The notes beneath the pieces were generated by a model. The model did not search any database. It had not been told where the DNA came from and worked only from the letters and a program-made list of their open reading frames with translations. Below, piece by piece: positions 1 through 5,983 of a DNA stretch of 7,305 nucleotides. Within the stretch, counting starts at the first letter, position 1, and each line of letters starts with the position of its first letter. This DNA comes from Flavobacteriaceae bacterium (GTDB lineage: Bacteria > Bacteroidota > Bacteroidia > Flavobacteriales > Flavobacteriaceae): assembly GCA_018623655.1 (NCBI GenBank), contig JAAZVG010000074.1, forward strand, positions 1 to 7,305, given 5' to 3'. A program made the translations under genes and the position numbers.

Positions 1-28
1 CTAGTTGATAGCAGGACTCGAGTCGCAT
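1..28 (-). CDS. rimM: Probable start of rimM (16S rRNA processing protein), truncated by the window edge
   Basis: Eight bases past the rpsP stop codon, on the same strand, an ATG (28-26) opens a frame reading MRLESCYQL, followed by the first base (G) of a further codon at the edge. Flavobacterial RimM proteins typically begin with a short M-x-x-E-x-C-[FY]-x-L-G stretch, and rimM commonly follows rpsP directly in bacterial translation operons, so both the few residues and the position fit. RimM helps mature the 30S subunit and binds S19 near the head of 16S rRNA. No separate promoter or terminator lies in the 8-bp gap, so co-transcription with rpsP is expected. Only nine codons are visible, so the call rests on context plus this short motif and could be wrong. 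Confidence 0.6.
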
Positions 29-36
29 AAAACCAA

Positions 37-705
37 TTATTCAGCTGGTTTCTCTTCGTCAGAAGACTCCTCTGCAGGAGCTTCTTCAGTAGCAGGAGCT
101 TCTTCAGCCACCTCTTCTACAGCTTCCTCAGCGACCTCTTCTACAGCCTCTTCAGCAGCAGGTGCTTCAACTGTTTCTTCAGAAGACTCCTGTGCAGGAG
201 CTTCTTCAGCCACCTCTTCTACAGCTTCCTCAGTTACCTCAGGTTCAGGAGCATTAGCGGCAGCAATCTCAGCTGCACGTTTTTCATTAGCTTCTTTCTC
301 AGCTTCTAGAGCCTTAGCCTTCGCAGCTTCTTTTGCTTTATTCAGTTCAGAAATTTCGGCAGTATTCGCCTTTTCTTTTTCAGTTAACCAGGCTGAAAAA
401 CGCTCTTCCACCTGCTCCTCAGTAAGAGCTCCTTTCGCTACACCTTTAACTAAGTGATGCTTTAAAAGCGCTCCCTTTCTAGAAAGCAGTGTACGCGCTG
501 TATCAGTTGGTTGAGCACCATTCTGTAACCATTTAACCGCCGAGTCGATGTCGATTTCAACAGTAGCAGGGTTCGTGTTCGGATTGTAGATACCAAGTTT
601 TTCTAGGAATTTACCGTCACGTTTCGATCTTGAGTCGGCTGCAACTACCCAATAGAAGGGCTTTCCTTTTTTACCATGGCGTTGTAATCTAATTTTTACA
701 GGCAT
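37..705 (-). CDS. rpsP: 30S ribosomal protein S16 with long acidic C-terminal extension
   Basis: S16 binds 16S rRNA in the body of the 30S subunit and promotes its assembly. Residues 1 to about 85 form the S16 domain, with the family hallmarks VKIRLQRHGKKGKPFYWVV and the later segment F33-LEKLGIYNPN-43. The usual S16 is about 80-90 residues; this one is 222. Residues about 95-150 are rich in Ala, Lys and Glu and likely helical or coiled-coil. Residues 151-222 are almost entirely Glu, Ala, Val, Pro and Ser, with one lysine (K219). C-terminally extended S16 proteins are known in Bacteroidota, so the length is not an error by itself. The ATG at 705 is chosen because MPVKIRL is the conserved N-terminus. 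No Shine-Dalgarno is visible before it, only an A/T-rich leader, as is common in this phylum. The gene is divergent from dnaE and followed by probable rimM. The function of the tail is unknown. Confidence 0.97.
   Translation of the reverse strand: MPVKIRLQRHGKKGKPFYWVVAADSRSKRDGKFLEKLGIYNPNTNPATVEIDIDSAVKWLQNGAQPTDTARTLLSRKGALLKHHLVKGVAKGALTEEQVEERFSAWLTEKEKANTAEISELNKAKEAAKAKALEAEKEANEKRAAEIAAANAPEPEVTEEAVEEVAEEAPAQESSEETVEAPAAEEAVEEVAEEAVEEVAEEAPATEEAPAEESSDEEKPAE
61..233 (-). repeat. Internal direct repeats encoding the acidic tail of S16
   Basis: Positions 92-131 and 194-233 are an exact 40-base direct repeat; both encode the residue string EEAVEEVAEEAPA (about residues 159-171 and 193-205). 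A second pair, 61-89 and 181-209, matches at 28 of 29 bases. A third pair is a near-perfect tandem of 24 bases (107-130 and 131-154, 21 of 24 identical). The pattern suggests growth of the tail by slippage or unequal recombination. The near-identity at DNA level, not only protein level, implies recent duplication or ongoing homogenisation. The long open frame on the opposite strand here, made of Ser/Ala/Thr, is only a shadow of these repeats. Confidence 0.9.
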
Positions 706-721
706 ATCACATTAAATTTTT

Positions 722-736
722 GAGGTTCACGACCTC
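722..736 (-). promoter_or_regulatory. Small hairpin in the rpsP leader
   Basis: A perfect 5-bp inverted repeat (GAGGT, 5-nt spacer, ACCTC) lies in the predicted 5' untranslated region of rpsP. It starts about 16 bases upstream of the ATG and about 30 bases downstream of the promoter -7 element. It is followed in the transcript by A-rich sequence, not a U tract, so it is not an intrinsic terminator. It could shape translation initiation or bind a ribosomal protein, but a 5-bp stem can arise by chance. No known S16 leader motif is claimed. Confidence 0.35.
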
Positions 737-765
737 GGTTATTAATACATTGTTTAAAAGTCGTG

Positions 766-795
766 CAAAGATAATCGAAATGTTTAGTTATCCAA
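766..795 (-). promoter_or_regulatory. Bacteroidota-type promoter of rpsP
   Basis: Read on the minus strand, TTG (795-793) is followed by exactly 19 bases and then TATCTTTG (773-766). This is a full match to the TAnnTTTG -7 element with an accepted spacer for the primary sigma factor of Bacteroidota (TTG-N17-23-TAnnTTTG). Transcription would start near position 760, giving a leader of roughly 55 nt before the rpsP ATG. The -33 element sits only 48 bp upstream of the dnaE start codon, so any dnaE promoter must overlap or abut it. Confidence 0.75.
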
Positions 796-843
796 GCCTC
801 AATATTGTGCTATTTTTATTTGTTCTAAAAGTTAACTCACCTG

Positions 844-3800
844 ATGCTGTACCTCATTTTTGATACTGAAACAACCGGTCTTCCGAAAAACTATAGAGCA
901 CCGGTTAGTGACTCAGAAAATTGGCCTAGAGCGGTTCAAATTTCTTGGCAACTTCACAATCATAAGGGAGCACTGATAGACCATCAAGACTTTTTAATCA
1001 AACCCGAGGGTTTTGACATTCCTTTTCTGTCAGAAAAAATTCATGGAATTTCTACTGCTCTTGCAATAAAAGAAGGGCGTGAGCTAAGTCAGGTTCTTAA
1101 TGCTTTTGAGGAAACCGTTCTAAAATCTGACTTTGTAGTTGGTCAGAATATCGATTTTGACCTCAACATTATGGGAGCAGAGTTCTATCGAATGGGGATA
1201 ACAACGACACTTCTAGAAAAAAAGATCTTAGATACTTGCACCGAGCGTACTGCAAACCTTTGTCAACTAACGGGAGGTAGAGGCGGAAAATTCAAGCTAC
1301 CTACCCTATCAGAATTACACCAAAGATTATTTGAAACTACGTTTGAGGAGGCTCATAATGCAAGTGCTGATGTTGAAGCAACAGCTCGATGTTTTTTTGA
1401 ACTTATTAGAATCGGTGAATTTGACGCTGCCTCTTTGGGTGTTACAGAAGAGATTCTCGAGCAATTCAAAATCGCAAATCCAAATCCCATAAAATCAGTA
1501 GGTCTAAGGCACAAGAACTTGAAGGCGGCTTCTGAGAAATTAATAGTCAAAGATCTCCAATCTGAAGAACACCATAGGATACTGGGTGAGAGTGAAGAAG
1601 TAAGTCATCTCTCATTCGCACATCTACATAATCATTCTCAATTTTCTATTTTACAAGCCACCATGAAACCCGCCGAGCTTGTTGCAGTGGCTGCAGAACT
1701 CGAAATGCCTGGTGTCGCTCTTACCGATACGGGTAATATGATGGGATCATTCAGCTTCGTAAGTGCTGTGGCAGCTCATAATAAATCCCATCCCGAGAAC
1801 CCAATTAAAGGAGTGATTGGTTGTGAATTGGCTATGGTCGAAGATTGTCTCAATAAAAAGATAAAAGATCTTGGTTATCCAATCGTGTTACTAGCTAAGA
1901 ACAAACAAGGGTATCATAACCTTACCAAACTCAGCTCTAAAGCATATACCGAAGGCTTCTACTACATTCCGAGAATTGACAAGAAACTTCTTGTTAGCCA
2001 TAAGGAAGGATTAATTGCCTTATCAGGTGGTACAAGAGGTGAAATCTCAGCCAAATTGCTTAATGTAGGTGAAAGGCAAGCCGAAGAGGCACTTGAATGG
2101 TTCAAAGAAAACTTTGGAGACGATTTTTACCTTCAACTCGAGCGTCACAGCCAAGAAGAAGAAAATAGAGTTAATCAGCAGCTCATAACACTTGCCAAAA
2201 AGCACGAAATCCATCTAGTTGCTACTAACAATAATTTTTATCGATCTAAAGAGGATCAAGAATTACAGGATATTCTTCTCTGTGTCAAAGAAGGAGAACT
2301 TAAAGAGACTCCCATTGGAAGAGGAAGAGGTTACCGATATGGGCTTCCGAATAGTGAATATTATTTTAAAAGTGCTAAGGAGATGAAAGCACTGTTTGCC
2401 GATTTACCTCAGGCAATAGAAAACACCTCTCGTATTCTCGATAAAGTAGAAAATTATGCGCTGTATCGGGATGTGTTACTTCCAAAATTCGACATCCCCC
2501 AAGAATTTGAATCTAAAGAAGATAAGATCGATAACGGAAAAAGAGGAGAAAACACATACCTCAAACACCTGACTTTCGAAGGGGCTAAAAAACGATACGA
2601 AGAAATAAGTTCAGAAATTGAAGAACGCTTAAAATTCGAGTTGAACACCATCGAACAATCGGGTTACCCTGGTTACTTTTTAATCGTAGAAGATTTCATT
2701 AGAAAAGCCAGAGAAATGGGTGTTTCGGTTGGTCCGGGGAGAGGCTCTGCTGCGGGTTCAGCCGTGGCATACTGCTTAGGAATCACGAACATAGACCCTA
2801 TTAAGTACGATCTGCTTTTCGAGCGGTTCTTAAATCCAGATAGAGTGTCTATGCCTGATATTGATATCGACTTTGACGACGAAGGGCGACAAAAAGTGAT
2901 CAATTATGTTATTGATAAGTACGGATCAAATCAGGTGGCGCAAATCATCACCTATGGCACCATGGCAGGCAAATCATCAATTCGAGATACGGCTAGAGTA
3001 CTTGATTTACCTCTAAATGAGGCCGATCGATTAGCCAAACTTTTGCCCGATATGACAAAGCTTGCAAAGGTGCTTGAGCTAGATTCAAAATCACTTCAAA
3101 AGAATTACCGAAGTGAAGAAGCTCAAAGAATAGCAGAGCTACAACAGATTTCTAAAAGTAAAGACGATCTTGGGAACACTCTACAAGTAGCAAAAAGATT
3201 AGAAGGAACATTACGTAATACAGGAATCCATGCTTGTGGAGTTATTATAACCCCGAGTGACATTACTGACTTCGTACCTGTAGCGACGGCTAAGGATGCG
3301 GAGATGTGGGTGACTCAATTTGATAACTCTGTAGTTGAGAGTGCTGGGTTACTAAAAATGGACTTTCTAGGATTAAAAACCCTTACCCTTATCAAAGACA
3401 CCTTAAAAATAATCAAGGCGAGAACCGGCATCAAACTCAATCCGGATGAGTTCTCCCTTGAAGACGAAAAGACTTACGAACTCTTTCAGCGGGGAGAAAC
3501 CATTGGAATTTTTCAATACGAGTCTCGTGGGATGCAGAAGTATTTAAAGGAGTTAAAACCATCTTCCTTTGACGACTTAATCGCTATGAACGCTCTTTAT
3601 CGTCCGGGACCACTGGAATACATTCCTAGCTTCATAGCCAGAAAACACGGTAAGGAACCTATAACCTATGACCTTCCTGAAATGAAGGAATATTTGGAAA
3701 ACACTTATGGGATTACCGTCTATCAAGAACAAGTGATGCTCTTATCTCAGAAATTAGGTGGGTTCACTAAAGGTGAAGCTGACGTACTGAGAAAGGCCAT

Positions 3801-5172
3801 GGGTAAGAAGAAAAAAGACCTTATCGACGAACTACGTCCAAAGTTCATCAATGGAGGAATTACAAAAGGACACCCCAAAGAGATTCTAGAAAAAATTTAC
3901 AAGGACTGGGAGGCATTTGCCAGTTACGCTTTCAACAAGAGTCACTCAACTTGTTACGCCTACATCGCCTATCAGACAGCCTACCTGAAAGCTCATTATC
4001 CTGCAGAATATATGGCCGCCGTGCTCTCTAACAATATGAACCAACTAGAGCAAGTAACCATTTTCATGGAGGAAGCAAAACGCATGGGAATTGCAGTTCT
4101 TGGCCCTGACGTTAATGAATCCTTTTATAAATTTGGAGTCAATGCTCAAAACGCAATCCGTTTTGGGATGGGAGCAATTAAAGGAGTAGGAAAAAGTGCC
4201 GTCGAGACCATAGTTGGAGAAAGAAAAGAGTCTGGACCTTTCAAATCGGTGTTTGAACTAGCCAAACGAATCGACCTTAGGTCGGCGAATAAAAGAACCT
4301 TTGAAAACTTAGCTATTGCAGGCGCTTTTGATTCTTTTGGAGCCTTGCGAAGTCAGTATTTTCAGGAATCAAATGACGGTATAAACTACTTAGAAAAGAT
4401 TATAAAGTCGGCTATCCGATTCAAAGAAAACGAAAATGCTTCACAGGTGAGTTTATTTGCAGACGATCCTATTGCTCAAATTAGTGAGCCAGAAATTCCA
4501 CCTTGTACGCCATGGCCAACGATGGAGCTCTTAAGAAAGGAGAAAGAAGTTGTAGGACTGTACCTCACTGGTCATCCGCTAGATGATTTTAAAAAAACAC
4601 TCCAACATTTTACAAAGAATCGGTTATCGGATTTAAACGTTGATCTTACTCCATTCGTAGGACGTGAAGTTACGGTAGGTGGCGTAGTAACAATGGCAGA
4701 AGCTAGAATTTCTAAAAATGGTAAACGTTGGGGAACTTTTACCTTAGAGGATTTCAGTGGTTCATATCAGTTCCGAGTTTTTTCAGAGGAGTTTCTAAAG
4801 TTTGAACATTTCTTTAAGGAATCTAATTTTCTTTACTTGCGCTTACTTGTAAAAGAGGGATATCCTATTGGCGATGGTACCACTCGAGGAGAGCCTAGAC
4901 TTCAATTCAATGAGGTGAAATTACTGCAAGATGTAATTGAGAGCTTATCCAAAAAAATCAATCTTCATTTTAAGGCCCATGAACTCAATCCCGAACTCAT
5001 AAAAGTCTTACAACAACGATTAAAGCAACATAAGGGAAGTAAACCGCTCAATATAACATTGCACGAAAAAGACCTTCAACTCACGCTAAAAAGTAGAAAA
5101 GAAAAAGTAGCAATTACGAAGGACTTACTTTACTATCTTGATGAACAAAATATACCCTATCAACTTTACTAA
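844..5172 (+). CDS. dnaE: DNA polymerase III alpha subunit with fused N-terminal DnaQ-like proofreading exonuclease
   Basis: This is the catalytic subunit of the replicative polymerase, 1442 residues, longer than the roughly 1160 of E. coli because of an N-terminal 3'-5' exonuclease domain. Residues 1-195 carry the DEDDh set: D7 and E9 (DTETTG), D106 (NIDFD), and H171 and D176 (HNASAD). Residues about 257-470 are a PHP domain with several metal ligands replaced. The palm has PGRGS (631-635), catalytic D672 and D674 (PDIDIDF) and D840 (KMDFLGL). Finger motifs (YRPGP at 919; FNKSHS at 1030) follow, then a helix-hairpin-helix tract about 1106-1165. A probable beta-clamp motif QVSLF lies at 1201-1205 and an OB fold about 1270-1365. 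The ATG at 844 is chosen because the exonuclease motif starts at once (MLYLIFDTETTG). Such fusions are usual in Flavobacteriia as far as I recall. trxA follows 45 bp downstream. The promoter was not identified with confidence; TTTATTTG at 815-822 is a 7-of-8 match to the -7 element but has no matching TTG upstream. Confidence 0.98.
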   Translation: MLYLIFDTETTGLPKNYRAPVSDSENWPRAVQISWQLHNHKGALIDHQDFLIKPEGFDIPFLSEKIHGISTALAIKEGRELSQVLNAFEETVLKSDFVVGQNIDFDLNIMGAEFYRMGITTTLLEKKILDTCTERTANLCQLTGGRGGKFKLPTLSELHQRLFETTFEEAHNASADVEATARCFFELIRIGEFDAASLGVTEEILEQFKIANPNPIKSVGLRHKNLKAASEKLIVKDLQSEEHHRILGESEEVSHLSFAHLHNHSQFSILQATMKPAELVAVAAELEMPGVALTDTGNMMGSFSFVSAVAAHNKSHPENPIKGVIGCELAMVEDCLNKKIKDLGYPIVLLAKNKQGYHNLTKLSSKAYTEGFYYIPRIDKKLLVSHKEGLIALSGGTRGEISAKLLNVGERQAEEALEWFKENFGDDFYLQLERHSQEEENRVNQQLITLAKKHEIHLVATNNNFYRSKEDQELQDILLCVKEGELKETPIGRGRGYRYGLPNSEYYFKSAKEMKALFADLPQAIENTSRILDKVENYALYRDVLLPKFDIPQEFESKEDKIDNGKRGENTYLKHLTFEGAKKRYEEISSEIEERLKFELNTIEQSGYPGYFLIVEDFIRKAREMGVSVGPGRGSAAGSAVAYCLGITNIDPIKYDLLFERFLNPDRVSMPDIDIDFDDEGRQKVINYVIDKYGSNQVAQIITYGTMAGKSSIRDTARVLDLPLNEADRLAKLLPDMTKLAKVLELDSKSLQKNYRSEEAQRIAELQQISKSKDDLGNTLQVAKRLEGTLRNTGIHACGVIITPSDITDFVPVATAKDAEMWVTQFDNSVVESAGLLKMDFLGLKTLTLIKDTLKIIKARTGIKLNPDEFSLEDEKTYELFQRGETIGIFQYESRGMQKYLKELKPSSFDDLIAMNALYRPGPLEYIPSFIARKHGKEPITYDLPEMKEYLENTYGITVYQEQVMLLSQKLGGFTKGEADVLRKAMGKKKKDLIDELRPKFINGGITKGHPKEILEKIYKDWEAFASYAFNKSHSTCYAYIAYQTAYLKAHYPAEYMAAVLSNNMNQLEQVTIFMEEAKRMGIAVLGPDVNESFYKFGVNAQNAIRFGMGAIKGVGKSAVETIVGERKESGPFKSVFELAKRIDLRSANKRTFENLAIAGAFDSFGALRSQYFQESNDGINYLEKIIKSAIRFKENENASQVSLFADDPIAQISEPEIPPCTPWPTMELLRKEKEVVGLYLTGHPLDDFKKTLQHFTKNRLSDLNVDLTPFVGREVTVGGVVTMAEARISKNGKRWGTFTLEDFSGSYQFRVFSEEFLKFEHFFKESNFLYLRLLVKEGYPIGDGTTRGEPRLQFNEVKLLQDVIESLSKKINLHFKAHELNPELIKVLQQRLKQHKGSKPLNITLHEKDLQLTLKSRKEKVAITKDLLYYLDEQNIPYQLY

Positions 5173-5192
5173 ATGAACTCATTTTAAATCCC

Positions 5193-5200
5193 TAAATTTG
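5193..5200 (+). promoter_or_regulatory. Possible -7 element of a trxA-specific promoter
   Basis: TAAATTTG is an exact TAnnTTTG match in the 45-bp gap between dnaE and trxA, 17 bp before the trxA ATG. No TTG occurs at 17-23 bases upstream; the closest is TTTA at 5165-5168 inside the end of dnaE, with a 24-base spacer. In this AT-rich gap a chance match is plausible. If real, it would give trxA its own transcript with a very short leader, in addition to read-through from dnaE. Confidence 0.35.
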
Positions 5201-5217
5201 AACTTTAATTGATTATT

Positions 5218-5535
5218 ATGGCACAAGAAATAACAGACGCAACTTTTGAAGAGGTAGTACTCAACTCAGATAAACCAGTAGTTGTTGACTTTTGGGCAGC
5301 CTGGTGCGGTCCCTGCAGAATGGTCGGACCAATCATCGATGAGCTTGCTGCTGAATATGAAGGAAAAGCAATCATAGGTAAAGTTGACGTGGACAGCAAT
5401 CAGCAGTATGCGGCTCAATACGGTGTTAGAAATATTCCAACAGTATTAGTTTTCAAAGGCGGTGAAATAGTAAATCGCCAAGTGGGAGTGGCTGCTAAAA
5501 ATGTTTATGCAGAAGCCATTGAGGCTGCCTTATAA
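5218..5535 (+). CDS. trxA: Thioredoxin
   Basis: A 105-residue cytoplasmic thioredoxin that reduces protein disulfides and is itself reduced by thioredoxin reductase. It has the whole classical fold and no signal peptide. The active site WCGPC has the redox cysteines at C30 and C33. The buried acidic residue is D24 in VVDFWA, and the cis-proline is P74 in NIPT, followed by the VFKGG strand. Length matches the family (E. coli has about 108). The ATG at 5218 is preferred over an in-frame TTG at 5209, because MAQEITDATFEE aligns with the normal start and the upstream codons add only Ile-Ile. It lies 45 bp after dnaE in the same direction and is followed 20 bp later by a terminator. It is therefore the last gene of a probable dnaE-trxA transcript, perhaps with its own promoter. 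Confidence 0.97.
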   Translation: MAQEITDATFEEVVLNSDKPVVVDFWAAWCGPCRMVGPIIDELAAEYEGKAIIGKVDVDSNQQYAAQYGVRNIPTVLVFKGGEIVNRQVGVAAKNVYAEAIEAAL

Positions 5536-5554
5536 TTTCATTTTCCTATTCTTG

Positions 5555-5589
5555 AAAAAAAGAGAGTGATTTTTTAATCGCTTTTTTTT
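5555..5589 (+). terminator. Intrinsic terminator of the dnaE-trxA unit
   Basis: A 7-bp stem, AGTGATT (5565-5571) with AATCGCT (5576-5582) including one G-T wobble, closes a TTTT loop and runs into a T tract (5582-5589). A run of seven A bases (5555-5561) upstream can extend the stem against the T tract. It begins 20 bp after the trxA stop. Confidence 0.85.
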
Positions 5590-5596
5590 GTTCCTT

Positions 5597-5627
5597 TTTG
5601 GACAAGGTGTAAAAAAGATTATATTTG
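5597..5627 (+). promoter_or_regulatory. Bacteroidota-type promoter of the tRNA-Asp gene
   Basis: TTTG (5597-5600), a 19-base spacer and TATATTTG (5620-5627) form a full match to the TTTG / TAnnTTTG consensus. The spacer equals that of the rpsP promoter in this window. It starts 7 bp after the trxA terminator T tract. The expected start near 5633 gives a tRNA 5' leader of about 20 nt. Confidence 0.8.
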
Positions 5628-5654
5628 CCCCCGCTTTTAGGGCGAAAATTTTTT

Positions 5655-5728
5655 GGTCTGGTAGTTCAGTTGGTTAGAATACCTGCCTGTCACGCAGGGG
5701 GTCGCGGGTTCGAGTCCCGTCCAGACCG
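5655..5728 (+). tRNA. tRNA-Asp (anticodon GTC)
   Basis: A full cloverleaf of 74 nt can be drawn. The acceptor GGTCTGG (5655-5661) pairs with CCAGACC (5721-5727). The D arm GTTC/GAAT encloses a loop containing GG. The anticodon stem CCTGC/GCAGG has the 7-base loop CTGTCAC, with GTC at 5689-5691. The variable loop is 5 nt, and the T arm GCGGG/CCCGT has loop TTCGAGT. The discriminator base is G (5728), as expected for the aspartate identity set with anticodon GTC. CCA is not encoded (GCAGA follows), so the 3' end must be added by tRNA nucleotidyltransferase. It is a single-gene unit between its own promoter and terminator. Confidence 0.98.
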
Positions 5729-5737
5729 CAGAGCATT

Positions 5738-5765
5738 AAAAAGTCGATTTTTATCGGCTTTTTTT
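5738..5765 (+). terminator. Intrinsic terminator of the tRNA-Asp gene
   Basis: The stem AGTCGAT (5742-5748) with ATCGGCT (5753-5759), one G-T wobble, has a TTTT loop and a T tract (5759-5765). A-rich sequence on the 5' side can extend the stem. It begins 9 bp after the tRNA and closely resembles the trxA terminator in design (7-bp stem, TTTT loop). Confidence 0.85.
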
Positions 5766-5855
5766 ATTTGAAGTTATTTCACTCTGGTGGCTTCAATTTT
5801 AATAGACCTTCAAATAGATCTCTCATTAAACATTCTGTTGAGATATTAAAATATT

Positions 5856-5879
5856 TTTATCAATTATGATAAATATCAT
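5856..5879 (+). promoter_or_regulatory. Possible operator: overlapping inverted half-sites upstream of the susC-like gene
   Basis: TTTATCA (5856-5862) and TGATAAA (5867-5873) form a 7-bp inverted repeat with a 4-base spacer. The second half also pairs with a third half-site to give ATGATA-AA-TATCAT (5866-5879, 6-bp arms). This makes three alternating TATCA/TGATA units about 105-130 bp upstream of the receptor start. A flanking GATATT (5842-5847) is also complementary to AATATC (5872-5877). Alternating inverted half-sites suit a dimeric regulator; the words faintly recall Fur-type boxes but the spacing differs. The rest of the 5766-5983 gap is AT-rich with no gene that I can support. Chance is a real alternative in such DNA. 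Confidence 0.35.
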
Positions 5880-5908
5880 TTAATTATACGGTAGTATATT
5901 CTTAGAAA

Positions 5909-5942
5909 TTGTGTTTTTTTTAATATTTTGTTTGTAATTTTA
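5909..5942 (+). promoter_or_regulatory. Candidate promoter of the susC-like gene
   Basis: TTG (5909-5911), a 23-base spacer and TAATTTTA (5935-5942; 7 of 8 matches to TAnnTTTG) are the best Bacteroidota-type promoter I can find in the gap. The spacer is at the upper limit and the last base of the -7 element is wrong, so this is weaker than the rpsP and tRNA promoters. The implied leader is about 35 nt. A weak core would fit a gene that needs an activator. Confidence 0.3.
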
Positions 5943-5983
5943 CCAATTATCTTAAACAAAATAGTTATTGTAAACCAAATGTT

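Noticed and set aside
92..233. CRISPR-like interpretation of the direct repeats
   Set aside because: The repeats are in frame inside a conserved gene, vary in spacing and encode the acidic tail. There are no unique spacers and no palindromic repeat units.
5..457. Plus-strand open frame of 150 residues rich in Ser, Ala and Thr
   Set aside because: It is the antisense shadow of the Glu/Ala repeat tail of rpsP. Its composition follows from the repeats, and rpsP on the other strand is certain.
742..750. Two-codon frame (ATG TAT TAA) in the rpsP leader on the minus strand
   Set aside because: It is too short to be informative and is expected by chance in AT-rich leaders. There is no ribosome binding signal or attenuator-like structure around it.
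1353..2903. Minus-strand open frames of 65-76 residues inside dnaE (1353-1550, 2454-2651, 2673-2903)
   Set aside because: They lie wholly inside conserved dnaE coding sequence, have no recognisable domains and have no supporting start signals.
5209..5217. In-frame TTG start extending trxA by three residues
   Set aside because: The ATG at 5218 gives the standard thioredoxin N-terminus, and the extra codons add only Ile-Ile before it.
5205..5399. Minus-strand 64-residue open frame over trxA
   Set aside because: It overlaps the thioredoxin active-site coding region and has no family resemblance.
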